64,000 bases of DNA from Colius striatus. Taxonomy: Eukaryota > Chordata > Aves > Coliiformes > Coliidae. The notes below the pieces were generated by a model. It was given only the letters and a program-made list of their open reading frames with translations, was not told the DNA's origin and searched no databases. The translations under genes were made by a program, and so were the position numbers. Positions within the stretch are counted from its first letter, which is position 1, and each line of letters starts with the position of its first letter. The DNA is taken from the NCBI RefSeq assembly GCF_028858725.1, contig NC_084767.1, positions 1,539,501 through 1,603,500 on the forward strand, written 5' to 3'. Positions 51,141 to 63,349 of this stretch are shown in pieces.

Positions 51141-51833
51141 TCACGTCATTTCGTCAATAATGCTACACATAGCTGCATCTTTGTCTAAAACTTGATCTCT
51201 CTTGCTGCCAGAATGCTCTCTCTGCTTCTCACTTTGTCCAATACAGCCACAGCCATCGTCAGTATCCATTGCTTCCACTTTCACTCTCAGCCCTCCCTCC
51301 GAATGAGGCAGATCATCAGGCAAGGAAGCCAGGCAGTTTTGAATCATCTCTATAACTCGCTCTAAGTGCTTCTGAAATCGCTCTGCTGTTTCCAGCCGCT
51401 GACGCTTCTGCACCTCCATCATGACTCTCAGCGTCTCCCTTGCTTGGTGAGGGCGATACTCATTTATAAGGTGATGGACATGAACAAAAAGCAGTTTCAA
51501 GTCTTCCAGTTTCTCCTCTCGCTTTATACTTCCTGGACTCCTTATTAAGATATCCAAGAGGTCCAAAAAGTTGACCAGGATCGACATATTAAGTTTTCTT
51601 AACTCCTTCTTGTGATCAAACTGCATAGGATGTAACCGTTCAATACCCTGGCTCTCCAAGGGTCGAATAATCAGATCATCACACTGAAACTGGTTACCAA
51701 ACATCATGTAACTGTCTTTCACAGGTGGAGGTGGCTTTGGTGCTAGTCCTTTACGGATATTTTCATCAGCATATTCCTTTATATATTGCATTGGAGGTGG
51801 AGGAAGGGCACTCACTTGCTGAGGTTCACCCAT
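51141..51833 (-). CDS. MED7: MED7: Mediator complex subunit 7
   Basis: Intronless coding region of 231 codons (230 aa plus TGA), starting [20 protein letters not shown] exactly as in mammalian MED7. MED7 is a middle-module Mediator subunit that pairs with MED21 through its coiled coil and links activators to RNA polymerase II in the nucleus. Recognisable blocks are the proline-rich N terminus (about 10-40), [20 protein letters not shown], and the highly conserved helical core ([20 protein letters not shown] onward, about 75-190). The C-terminal tail after DDLPHSEGG is diverged, with GCGC and [16 protein letters not shown], and ends IIDEMT where human has DEMNERP. I chose the ATG at 51833 because it gives the family N terminus; the frame runs 14 codons further upstream, across a probable acceptor. 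The gene reads leftward, with its stop about 4.8 kb from the HAVCR1 start. Confidence 0.98.
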   Translation of the reverse strand: MGEPQQVSALPPPPMQYIKEYADENIRKGLAPKPPPPVKDSYMMFGNQFQCDDLIIRPLESQGIERLHPMQFDHKKELRKLNMSILVNFLDLLDILIRSPGSIKREEKLEDLKLLFVHVHHLINEYRPHQARETLRVMMEVQKRQRLETAERFQKHLERVIEMIQNCLASLPDDLPHSEGGLRVKVEAMDTDDGCGCIGQSEKQREHSGSKRDQVLDKDAAMCSIIDEMT

Positions 51834-51852
51834 TTTTGCAGTATGAAAGTCC
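51834..51852 (-). other. MED7: MED7 5' untranslated part of exon 2
   Basis: The minus strand has a pyrimidine-rich acceptor ending TTTCTTAG at 51853, followed by 19 nt to the ATG. This implies a non-coding first exon in the CpG-rich region to the right (about 52.1-52.46 kb), spliced to an exon with the whole coding region, as in mammalian MED7. The donor was not identified with confidence. Confidence 0.6.
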
Positions 51853-52059
51853 CTAAGAAATATTCCAAGAAACACAAGTTAAAGAATTAGTGTGGCAACC
51901 TTAATACATACACAAAGGCAATATACAAGAGCTGCCTATGAGAAAATGAGCCATTTCAACTTATACACTAGAAAAAACTCCTAAGTAAACCCGTGTTAGC
52001 TTTTCACTAAGGTATACATTTAGCACGACTAACTTAACTAGAGGCACATAAAGCATTAA

Positions 52060-52607
52060 TTTCTCATCCCATTGAAAAACGGCCTGTAAACCGCATAGCC
52101 ACAAGATGAGAGGGGAGACCTTTCCCTAGCTGAGATCTGGCCCACTACCACTACACCCCGCGACAGAGGAAACCGCGCAGGCCGTGCTACAGCCGAGCAT
52201 CGCCCTCGGGGGGAGGATGAGGCCTCACGCACCGGGCCCACAGCCACCGCCGCCCTGCTCCGCTCCGGGAGCAGGTTCTGGAAAGGCCCGAGTGCCGCCG
52301 CAAGGTTCTAGGCCAAAGCGGAGAGCCAGGGCCGTGCCACAGCACCCCCCTATCAGAGAATTACCACGTATCCGTCAGAGGAGGCCGCCCCGCTCAGAGC
52401 CTGCGCCCGCTCGGAACCGCCGCTCCCCACAGCCCACCGCGCTCCCCTCAGCGCAGCCGCCAGCGCTCCACTTCCGGACAGCCGCCCACTTCCTGTCCCC
52501 TCCATTGGCTCGCCGGCCTGGCAGCCGAGCTTTGTGATTGGCTGTCCCGAACAGCGCTCAGGAGTTGGAGCCACTCAGCGCTGGCGCTGCGGCGGGGGGC
52601 GGGGCCG
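52060..52607 (-). promoter_or_regulatory. MED7 CpG-island promoter with ETS and paired CCAAT boxes
   Basis: GC- and CpG-rich, no TATA. Two ATTGG cores on the plus strand (CCAAT on the minus strand) at 52504-52508 and 52537-52541 lie 33 bp apart, about three helical turns, a classic NF-Y arrangement. ETS cores (CTTCCGG at 52471-52477, CTTCCTG at 52489-52495, that is CCGGAAG and CAGGAAG on the minus strand) lie between them and the presumed start region (about 52.2-52.46 kb). This fits a housekeeping promoter firing leftward into MED7. Confidence 0.7.
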
Positions 52608-53967
52608 AGCGCGGCGGGCGGCGCGAGGGGCGGGCGGCGCGAGGGGCGGGCGGCGCGAGGGGCGGGCGGTGCGAGGGGCGGGCCGTGCGAGGGGCGGGCG
52701 GTGCGAGGGGCGGGCGGCGCGAGGGGCGGGCGGCGCGAGGGGCGGGCGGTGCGAGGGGCGGGCCGTGCGAGGGGCGGGCGGCGCGAGGGGCGGGCGGCGC
52801 GAGGGGCGGGCGGCGCGAGGGGCGGGCGGCGCGAGGGGCGGGCGGCGCGAGGGGCGGGCGGCGCGAGGGGCGGGCGGCGCGAGGGGCGGGCGGCGCGAGG
52901 GGCGGGCGGTGCGAGGGGCGGGCCGTGCGAGGGGCGGGCCGTGCGAGGGGCGGGCGGCGCGAGGGGCGGGCGGTGCGAGGGGCGGGCGGCGCGAGGGGCG
53001 GGCGGTGCGAGGGGCGGGCCGTGCGAGGGGCGGGCGGCGCGAGGGGCGGGCGGTGCGAGGGGCGGGCGGCGCGAGGGGCGGGCGGCGCGAGGGGCGGGCG
53101 GCGCGAGGGGCGGGCGGTGCGAGGGGCGGGCGGCGCGAGGGGCGGGCGGTGCGAGGGGCGGGCCGTGCGAGGGGCGGGCGGTGCGAGGGGCGGGCGGTGC
53201 GAGGGGCGGGCGGCGCGAGGGGCGGGCGGTGCGAGGGGCGGGCGGCGCGAGGGGCGGGCGGTGCGAGGGGCGGGCGGCGCGAGGGGCGGGCGGTGCGAGG
53301 GGCGGGCCGTGCGAGGGGCGGGCGGTGCGAGGGGCGGGCGGTGCGAGGGGCGGGCGGTGAGAGGGGCGGGCGGCGCGAGGGGCGGGCGGTGCGAGGGGCG
53401 GGCCGTGCGAGGGGCGGGCGGTGCGAGGGGCGGGCGGCGCGAGGGGCGGGCGGTGAGAGGGGCGGGCGGCGCGAGGGGCGGGCCGTGCGAGGGGCGGGCG
53501 GTGCGAGGGGCGGGCGGTGAGAGGGGCGGGCCGTGTGAGGGGCGGGCGGTGCGAGGAGGGGCGGGCGGTGCGAGGGGCGGGCGGTGCGAGGAGGGGCGGG
53601 CGGTGCGAGGGGCGGGCGGCGCGAGGGGCGGGCCGTGCGAGGGGCGGGCGGTGCGAGGGGCGGGCGGCGCGAGGGGCGGGCCGTGCGAGGGGCGGGCGGT
53701 GCGAGGGGGGGCGGGCGGTGCGAGGGGCGGGCCGTGCGAGGGGCGGGCGGCGCGAGGGGCGGGCCGTGCGAGGGGCGGGCGGTGCGAGGGGCGGGCGGTG
53801 CGAGGGGGGGCGGGCGGTGCGAGGGGCGGGCGGCGCGAGGGGCGGGCGGCGCGAGGGGCGGGCCGTGCGAGGGGCGGGCGGTGCGAGGGGCGGGCGGTGC
53901 GAGGGGGGGCGGGCGGTGCGAGGGGGGGCGGGCGGTGCGAGGGGGGGCGGGCGGTGAGAGGGGCGGG
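52608..53967. repeat. GC-box minisatellite, 16-bp unit, about 80 copies
   Basis: A nearly perfect tandem array of GCGAGGGGCGGGCGGY (16 bp). Units end in CGGC, CGGT or, less often, CCGT, with occasional TGAGAG variants (near 53358, 53452, 53516, 53952). From about 53,550 rightward some units are 19 bp, from an added GAG or GGG. Each unit contains GGGGCGGG (Sp/KLF GC box), three or four CpGs and G runs able to form G-quadruplexes. The plus strand is strongly G-rich and the minus strand C-rich. All unit lengths leave remainder 1 on division by 3 and hardly any stops arise, so long meaningless open frames cross it on both strands. It abuts the MED7 promoter. Confidence 0.97.
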
Positions 53968-54175
53968 CCCGTGATGGCCGTGGGGTCGGTGTGTCGCTAC
54001 TGCTGGGAGGCACGGACCGCGCTGAGGGCGTGTGCTCAGATAGGGGCCTGCCGGCAGGATCCGTACACGTTCGCACCGAGTTCCGCAGCGATGGTGCGGG
54101 ATGTGACCGTTCCGCGCGTCAGGAACACGGGCGTTACCCCGGGCGGGAGTTCCTGACCTGAGCCTGGAAAGCGTT
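53968..54175. other. Right shoulder of the CpG island
   Basis: Non-repetitive, CpG-rich sequence flanking the minisatellite. No start-site motif or exon is clear. It could hold the start of a divergent non-coding transcript, but nothing shows this. Confidence 0.35.
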
Positions 54176-54357
54176 CACATCGTCCCTTCGTTAAACACAC
54201 TAAACCTGGCCACATAAAAACTTAACTGGCAGCTGGGCTCCATTGGTTTGGGTCTGTTTTAGGAGAAGCTGAAGGAAAAAAGCCAAGTTCTTTGTGGATG
54301 ATGGGGAGCTGGGCTTTGCCAGCATCACCCCGCGGGGGTTTCATCCCGAAACGGCCA

Positions 54358-54421
54358 GCAGGATGGTCCTGCTCTGGATGAGGGGTAGGTCCCTTCTAAC
54401 CCTTAAGGTTCTGTGATTGTG
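54358..54421 (+). mobile_element. CR1 LINE 3' end fragment
   Basis: GCAGGATGGTCCTGCTCTGG, then GGTAGGTCCCTTCTAACCCT and TAAGGTTCTGTGATTGTGTG. About 65 bp of a CR1 3' end, just outside the CpG island. Confidence 0.75.
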
Positions 54422-54560
54422 TGAAAGGATGTTTGACGTTTGGCCGTGTACGTCCCGTTGTCTGTCTCCTTCAGCAGATGGCAGCAGTGGGCTTTGGCTG
54501 GCACGGGCCCGGTGTGTGCAGATGCTGAAGGTTCACAGGTTTCAAGAAGAGAGATCGTTT

Positions 54561-54578
54561 CACACACACACACACAAA
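54561..54578. repeat. (CA)n microsatellite
   Basis: A short uninterrupted CA run of about eight units. No other feature is attached. Confidence 0.85.
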
Positions 54579-57500
54579 GTTTAAATTGAATGGTAATTAC
54601 TTTGTATCCTCTTAATTACTTCCAAAACAATGCAAATAAACTCCAGAATTAGGCTTCTTTGACTAGAAAACCTGAAAAACTGTCACATTTTACTGAATAT
54701 CTGAACATATATTTAAATATTCCAGACCCAACAACAGTTTACAATTAGAAATGAGTGCAACCCTGGCTGCAAAATAGGTTGGATCTATTTTCGTTTGTAA
54801 GCAAAATATATTCTGGGAAGGAAACAACCCCGTTTGAGACAGTCATTCTTGGGTGATGGAAGCTTTCTGTCACGTAGGAAGGAACTTCAGTGGGCTTTCG
54901 ATGAAGTCTCTCCCATTATGAAATTCGATGCTGTTGTTTCTGGCAGTGCTGTACAGTACTTAAGTATTTTACAGGATGGTGCTGATTAACTGTTAACATT
55001 GTTTTGTAGTCTCCTGTCTCTTCATTGCTTAATCTGAGTTAAAAGTTTGCCCTTTTCTCCGCATTCGCACAGATTGATGCCATCAGCGTGATGATAGCTT
55101 GGTGTATCTCTACACATACATATGGATAGGGCCTATATCATGTTTTCAAAAACAGGCCCAAGGATTTTTGTGATTATTTTCTTTTTTCACTAAATAGGCC
55201 TCAAGTAATGCCTATTGTACAAAGAAGGTTATTCTTGCCATTTGGTAATGACTTTCAACTATAATTTTGGAGGGTTTTTTCCAGTCAATAGTCTCTAGAC
55301 TGACAGATCTGATGCCATCTGATACCTGAAGCAATATCTCAACATCTACCCTTGATGTCATTAATTCTACTTAAAAAGTGAGACAAAAGTTCTCGCATTA
55401 AGGATTTTGTGGTGCCTCGAGATGTGAATTAATCTAGTGTTCTTTTCAGAAACACATCCATATGGACTGAAATGTCACGAGTGTGAATGGATTGCTCAGA
55501 CCCAGGAGTCTGGGTACAGAAAGCTCTTATTCTTTGTGCAGAAATGTCCTAATGAGCTGCCATGGTGGGCAGCACAATGCAAAAGAAATGTAAATAGGAT
55601 CAGATGGTTTGCCTGTTCAGTTTTCAGCATTTCTGCTCTGGACCTGGGCTAACCAGCCCTTTGAAACACAGGAGTTGTGCTAGTATACAATTTGTTAGTA
55701 AGAGCCACCCATAAGAAAACTGCAAGGCATGAAGGGTCATTTGATTCCAAAATAACTATTCTGTGCTTTAATTAATTTGACAATCAAGACTTAAAAAAAA
55801 CAAGCAAAGAATGAAGATGTTTTAAAAGTTGCCACTTTCCTGCCATGGCTATGAAACTTATCATCTCTGCAGAGTGATTGGGGTGGGCTTTAGGTGCAGG
55901 CATTGAACTAGGACTCTGCTAGTCTGCCGACTTGCTGTTTGACACAAAGCAGTCATTCAAACTCTCCACAATAGGCCACAACGTCCTTTGGGATCAGCAG
56001 GAAGGTTTAAGAGATCTTTAATCTTCATTCATAAAATCAAAATCCCACATTGCTCCTTTCGTCAGCTGATGATCTTTGTCTGTTGAGATTCTAAACAGTT
56101 CGGAGCAGAAAACGATGTACTATCAGCCAAGGGGATCTGAGATGGCTTTTCTTTACCTTTTTTTAACATGGTGGTTGTTTCTAAGTAGTACTTCAAAGCA
56201 TCCAAATAATAATTTTGAAGAAGTGAAAGTACTCCAGGATGGAGATGAAGGTCTTACCAAGGCACACAGATATGCACATAAATATGGAACTGAGAGCATG
56301 GTTTTCAAATACAGGAAAGGATGCAATTCCATGCTGCAACTAAAAAGTGTTTGACTTTGGAAAGGGAGATCTCATTCCTTCACCCTCCTGCCCAGCTCTT
56401 TCCTCCTGGTCCCACTCTTATTTTTTCCTTCACTGCTCCTCCAGCCCCTCACTTCTGGCTATGCAGTCCTTTCTTCTCATGTGCCATCACCCTTAAGCAT
56501 TGGATTACAATGTAAACTGATGCAATACCAAACCCGACAGAAAACATCACTGTAACTTTTCTGGGTTTTCTACTTGCTTCAACTCACTGTGCCATCTGTC
56601 CTGTGAGCATCAGGGTGAGATTTTGCAAGAGCAGAGCGCATAGGCAGGAGGAAGGGAGGAAGTCAGGGAGATGGTGAGGGAATGGTTCTCCTTGTTTCTG
56701 TGGCAGCAAGCTCGAATCATCTTGCTGCATCATAATATGAAAGATAGGCAAGGAGTAAAAAGCACTGCCTCCAGAAATACACGAGAAAACCCGTGTAGCA
56801 GGAGGTTCTAACACACCTTTGGTTCTATTGGACTCTCCACGCTTTGATTTCATGTTCTTTTGACAGAAGCTGAGCTTGATCTTCTAGTGGCTTGCACTTA
56901 GTGAACTGTGCAGCAAGGATGCAAAATGCTGTGATTTCAAAATGTGCAAGACAATGAAGGGCCAAGCTCATGTTTTTTACACCATCTTTGGTCTTCCTCA
57001 GTCATTTTTCCAGTGCGTATGTAGTGGCCAAGACAAGGGGATATGATGTCAACTCATGAAAGAAGAAAAGAGGGTTTCAGTCTCATTCTTGGTAGCATGG
57101 CTAATTCTCAGAAGACCCATGGATGACCATTTCCAGCCTATGGGGAGCTACTAACATTTCTCTTTACAGTAGTTCCAAATGAAAAATTAAGAAGGATGGT
57201 GAGTGTCATGTGCAGCGCTCAACAATTTGTTCTCTGATACATTTCAGCTCTTTTCTGAAATAGAAATGCCATACAGTACAAGCCTGCCACTGATGATACA
57301 GCACAATTCCTACAGCATCTCCAAATGGTGGGAAATGAACCTGGACACCCCTTCAGCAGATGGTGAATCAGTATGAGGATATTCTCCGTCTCAAAGACAC
57401 AACATCTTAATTTATTGCTTTAATTAAGTTTATTTTGGTTTTCTTCATAACTTATTTTAGGCAAATTGGAATGTTTCATTATCAGACATTCCAGTTCTGT

Positions 57501-60500
57501 TAACTCAGCAGCAGTGTGTGCCATTGCAGCATGCCAAGTTATTTTAGCAGAATTTGAATCCAAGCATTGTACAAGCATGGCAAAATACAAACCCCACTCT
57601 CATGCTTGATCTTACAACAGCACTGCTCTCTTCTATACTAGAATATATTTCTTCCATTTTTGATTGGTATTGCACTCTAAAGAATAAAAAAGTACGGTGA
57701 GGCATGGTGAGGTTTTTTACTATGTTGTCTGAAAACTAACCCTAAAATGCAACCCAGTTCCAGTGTCTTGCTGGGTTTAGGTTAGGTGTTACATCTTGCA
57801 GCCTAGTAAGCAATGAGCTCAGGAATTTCCTTTTTTGGTGATTGTTATAGGCTTGGTTGCAGGGTATACCAGGGAGGAGGGGAAGAGGAAAGGAGCCCAC
57901 TGGGGGTGAAAGGGGCTTAAGGAAGCTTTATGTCTCCATCTGCTGTGGTTAATTCCCATCTCCCTGTCTCCTACTGTGGCTCTAGGAATTAATGAATCTG
58001 CAGTGCAGAGCTGTACTGCCTTTTCTTTCTGACTCCTCAGACTAAAATATCAGCTGCAGCCTATTGGTTCATCTACTGATGTAGAAAGGAAGTTTAATGT
58101 TCCCATAGTGTAAAAATTGAGGCACACCTATCTTCAGTGAACATGACAGTTGAGCTGTTTCTTGCTGCACAGCATATTAACAGATTCAAATCTCAGCAGA
58201 GACCCTGCATGGTTGGTTGGCAATCAAACAGATATCTCACTACTGGTTAATAAATTGACATGTCTCAAAGTCCAGACACATTTTGATAGAATCAACTAGC
58301 ACTCTTTCCCGTGCTCATAGTCTTAATGCTGTGTCTGGAAGCAACCCCGTTACCTTATTTTTAAGCCAGATATTGATGCTAGGTCTTTACATTGTCACGT
58401 GCCTGTGGTGACTGCCTATTCTAACTTGTAAATGAGCACATCTTAAAAAATGTGCCTGCCTGGCACGAGTAAGTGATCCCTATCTGGCAATCAGCAACCT
58501 GGGTAGCTGCAAACATGTCATATTGCCAGAACAAACTGCAGAATTTGCAGCGCTGCCATTTTGCCAGCAGCGTAAGTCACACTTTTGTCTTCAGAAGGAA
58601 ATAGTAACAGACAGAAGCTGCAATAGCCAGGCACTTATAAAAGGAACTGGAACAAAGGACCAGTTTATGTATGATCCAATGAAACTAGATTTTCCTTTCT
58701 GCATTTTTGCCTAAGAGAGAACAGCTGAGCAAAGTCCTATTAATACCTTCATCACAGAAGAGCTTGTCCTAGCCTTGTGCAAGCTCACCAGTATGAAACA
58801 TGTTCTCTATTTTACTGCCAATGTCAGTAAGCCTGGGAGTGATTCACTCTGGGCATTCAAATTGTGGATAATTCACTACATCCTCTCAGCAGATGCTCAG
58901 AACAAGGCACCTACTTTCCTAGGGCTCCCAAGGAGTTCACAGGAGAATCTTGCTCTAGTTCTACAAGAGCAAGTCCCTTGGTAACTGGAGGAAGTGTGAG
59001 TAGATTCAAGAGTGCAGTTGTAAGATCTAGAGAAAAGCTGCATGTATCTGACTCGTGAAAACCAGGATAATTCTTCCCTTCTTCTGCAGCTTTTTATCTT
59101 ATTCTTTAGGTCTACTCAAGTCTACTGTGTTTATTGGTATGATAATGAACTGCCAAAAAAAATACAGCTGAGTAACCTAAAACAGAGTTTCTCAAACTCT
59201 AAAAAAGCTATGAAGCAAACTGGAGTGAAATCTGGGAGCTTGGAAGTTGTGTGATGATAATCATCATATTGAACAGCTGGTGAAAAGGAAGAGCTGGCAC
59301 TCAGGCAATAAACCTGGCCCAAATATTACGTGCTAGAAGTATACAGGTTGGTTTCTGAGAGTGAAGATAGAATTGCAGTCTTCCGGTCTGTTGTGTTCTT
59401 TTTTCAAACCCCCAAACCTGTCTATATTTAACTTTATAAATTCCTCTGCCGCCTTCAGGACATAAGTGTTGGTATCAGAGCAGGATGTGCGGGTGGGGAG
59501 ATTTCCACAGTGTACCGTAATGAAGGTGTGAGCTGCATAATCTGGGTAAATCCCCTATGAAAAAAATCCAATCCCTAAAATAACATTTTTCAGAGCTAAA
59601 AGAAAGCAATTGGCAGAAGGTAGCAAGAGAAGAACTGAAATGATTAAAAGAAAAAAAGCTCACAGTTGACAAGAATGACTTTATCTGTGATCTCCATTTG
59701 CCAGCATGGAGGAATATTTAGTGCACACAGCAGCTCAAACATTAATCTGAAACATTTGAAATATTTCCCATTTTCCCACATATGGGTGGAAAAGTGTCAA
59801 AGGCTACATAATACTGGGCTTTCTAAAAGCACTTAAGCAGAGAAGATATAGGACACCTAAATAATTAATCAGGCTTTGTCTCCTCATCTTAAGCAATAGA
59901 CTCATCCTGATTTTAAGATACTTAAGAGAATTTTTGTTTAATTCTCTTCTATTAAGTATAGAATTTGTGTACTGTGAAATACATAGCAGTGCCAAAAGCC
60001 TTGAACAAAGAGTGTGCTCATACATTCAGTGCATCAGTGCACCATCATACAGGAGCAGGTTCCAGAAGGGAGATACTTGTGTTAGTGGGAAATTCCATCT
60101 CACCAAGGAGCCCATTCAGGAAAGCTATGCAGTTTGTATATAGAGCTCTAGAGGCTTATCTTCACCTCTTCCAGCTCTGGAGCTAACTTAGTCCTAGACA
60201 AATGGAATATTTCTACCTAAATTTGTATATATCTTTTTTTTTTATGGCAGAGTAGTAGGTAACTACTGTAGAAGGGTCTTGAAGCCCTTAAATGACCAAG
60301 GTTTTGTTTAAAAGGGTTATAACATGTTAGTCACCCAGATGACTGATAGCATATGATTTATGTCTACAGTTAATGTCTTGAAAGCAACAAAGAATTTTCT
60401 TTAAAAATTGGACATCACGATCTTTGAACTTAAACAAAATTAAAGCACACATAAGCAAGTTACTCTCATAAATGTAAAATAGACATAGAATTCTTAGACT

Positions 60501-63349
60501 ATATGGTTTCATATATACATGTCAACCTGGTTATATGTTCATTAGACTTAGAGAGCATTCACATTCTGGTTTTGGCTTGCTGTACTCAAATATTTGTGTG
60601 TTTGCCACACCCAAGTTTTGGGATTAAAGTAAAAAAGGGACACAAAGAGGTAGGTCTGTGGCAAGAGAAATACAAAAATGTGTCAGTCCCAACCTGCCTC
60701 TATAGTTCAACAGTGGAGAGTTAGCAGCTGATAAAGATATTGCAAAATAGAAATAGTTAGCAGCTTTCACTGAAATTACCCCCTGTGTCTATGCCAGTGG
60801 CACCCAAATCTGTCTCTGTTGACTTGTTGCCTTCCTTATGGTCAATCTGATTTCTTTCCCTAACGTCTGGCCCATCATCAGCTTGAACCCATCATGGAAA
60901 ACTCAGAATGTCTGATCTTGTCTGCTAAATCCTGCTAGGTCTTATGTAACTACCAGATTCTCTGTTGTTTCAGGCCAAAATCTGTGATTACTTTCTTACA
61001 ACGATGCGTGTCTTTCATTCTACATATGTTGTATCAAAGCTGCACCTTCTCTTTCACAGCAGCTCAGCCAACCCTGTTCTCCCACCTGCGGAGCCAAATC
61101 TCGTTTGCCTCTTGTTCCTCTCTTGCCTTGACCCTCACAGCATCTTCCCGTCAGGCCTCCTACAGTGCACCGCATTATACCATGGTTACGCCGAATGAAG
61201 GGTAGTTGCTAAGCTATCTGAACACTTGATCAAATCACCCCCCTCATCATGGCCTTCCACTAACTCATTGCTTTTCTCAATAAGTCAAGCTGCCAGTCAC
61301 TACTTTCAAAGAACTTCTTAGCTCTCCCCCCGCTACTTTCCGCCCTTGCTGAATCTCTTCTCCCCACATCCTCTCATCTCCAGCAGCATTGCTCCTCACA
61401 GAGGTCTACATATTGGCATCTCAGCTCTTTGCTGTCCAATATGTCTTGCTTTTTCTGTGGAGCCACAATGTCACACCCTTGAATTTCTATTTATATTCCA
61501 TTTTCTGAGAAGACAACATGTACATCTTTGCCAATAGACTGCAGCCCTCCCTTGGCTCAAGCTACAAAGACTTTTCAGAAACTCTTTGACACACTACATG
61601 TATCTGGTGCAAAGAAGAGACTAGAAGGACTAACAGAATCCTAAAGGCAAGTTCATAGCTAAAGTTGCCATGACTCTACAGACTATGGCTCTAAATTCAT
61701 CTGTACTAACACAAATCAAGCAAACTGCTACAAAGAGCAACACTCTTTTGAGGGGTATTCACTCTTGCTAGCAAAGTCCATACATTTCGTCAGGGCATTC
61801 TACAGTCCATGTTTTGGTTTAATAATTACAAGAAAGTATCTCAGAGCATAGTTTAAACCAGCAAATTCTCAAGCACAAGGAAAGTTACATGCACGTGAAA
61901 GTGATCCTATATTTTAGAGGTGCAATGACCTAAACAAGCTCTGGAAGTATCCAAATAGCTGCTGTTTACACAGACTGTGCATTTTTTAGATATGTGCATT
62001 GCGTGAGGCAAACTGGTTTGTCAAAGAATTGGGAAATTTGGCCCAAGTTTTGATCCTAGTCTACAAAGAGATATGAAATCCCCTTTGGCAGCAGTGATGA
62101 TTTTTCAGGAGGTCACAGACTGTTGTCATCTTTCTTGTTCAACCACAAGGGTTCCTTGGAACTCAGTCACTCTGCCAAGAAACGAAACGTAGCTTTGCTA
62201 GACTTGCACATGATGAATATTTTGATACAAGCTACATCTCCTCTTTCACAAGACCACCATACAGATATATATATGTATGTCTAGAGATAAACTGCACGAC
62301 AGCTTCTGTTTGTTCTTGTTTCTGTTACATCATACTGTGTTGCCTTTAGCAAATTCTCTTACAGATCTGCACAGCAAGTGCTGTCTTTAAATTCTATTTT
62401 TCTGGCAAATGCAGGTTCTCAGTTAGCATTGAACAAAACTGGTAGGGAACATTTGATGATCCCTGGAATGTACTGCCTAGACAATATAACATAAGTCATC
62501 AAGGAAGGGATATGCCACCTCTTTTTTGGGGGAAAGGATAACCATTACATTCCAGTGAGAAATAGGCTTCCCAAGTCTGTCTAAGAACTATCATATAAAA
62601 TCCAAGTCTTCATTTAAACAGTTTGCAGTCCTGATACTTGTTCAGATTGTTTTTTTCTCATGAACTGAATTTAAACAATGAAGTATCTTCTTGGGAGCTT
62701 GCAAACAGCTATAAAAATACAATGGTAATAGGGAGCTAACTCTTTATACCCTAATGCTTTGCTAAGCTAAAGCCCAAAGTCAGCAGTGGCAAATCATCCC
62801 CAGAACATCAGTACTGGAAGTACTTTCAGAAATACCAAAGTAATGAAAATATTTACCTTGCAGTTTCCCCACATTCCACCCAACACTATTTCTCCAATCC
62901 CCATTAGTATCAGCAACACAATTATAGATCACCGATTAAAAAATACACAAAATATTAAATATGAAAGAGCAGAGAAAAATGAATCGTGTTTGTTCTAAAA
63001 TGTAGGAGTGCTGTTGTACTGGCTGAAGGAAGTTTTTTGGGGTGTTTTTTTCATAATTCTATATTTGGCCTGGTACTAACTGACCCAAATGGTGCCCTGA
63101 AGTCCCGAGGAAACCAGATGCACTTGGTCTGACAAATGTGCTCACTTCACTGTTGATTATGCTGGTCTTGATTGCATCCACAGAGGGCACGTTGCGCCTC
63201 TGCCTCCTCCAGCATTCAGCCACAGACTGATTAGACTGCACCTGAACCAGTCAGTAATCAGTACATAGTAACCAAAGATAATTAATTAGTTGTCAGTTAC
63301 TGTAACCATTTGTTTTCAGTTTAAATATCTAATAGCTGCAAATATTCAT

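Noticed and set aside
52608-53967. Tandem array as a CRISPR-like repeat array
   Set aside because: There are no unique spacers; units are contiguous 16-19 bp copies in a vertebrate genome.
52448-54076. 542-codon minus-strand and 478-codon plus-strand frames over the GC-rich array as protein genes
   Set aside because: They are produced by the repeat arithmetic, occur in several frames on both strands at once, and have no flanking coding sequence or splice logic.
55437-55652. 71-codon plus-strand frame with several Cys and Trp residues
   Set aside because: Cysteine spacing fits no zinc-binding or secreted family I know, and there are no neighbouring exons.
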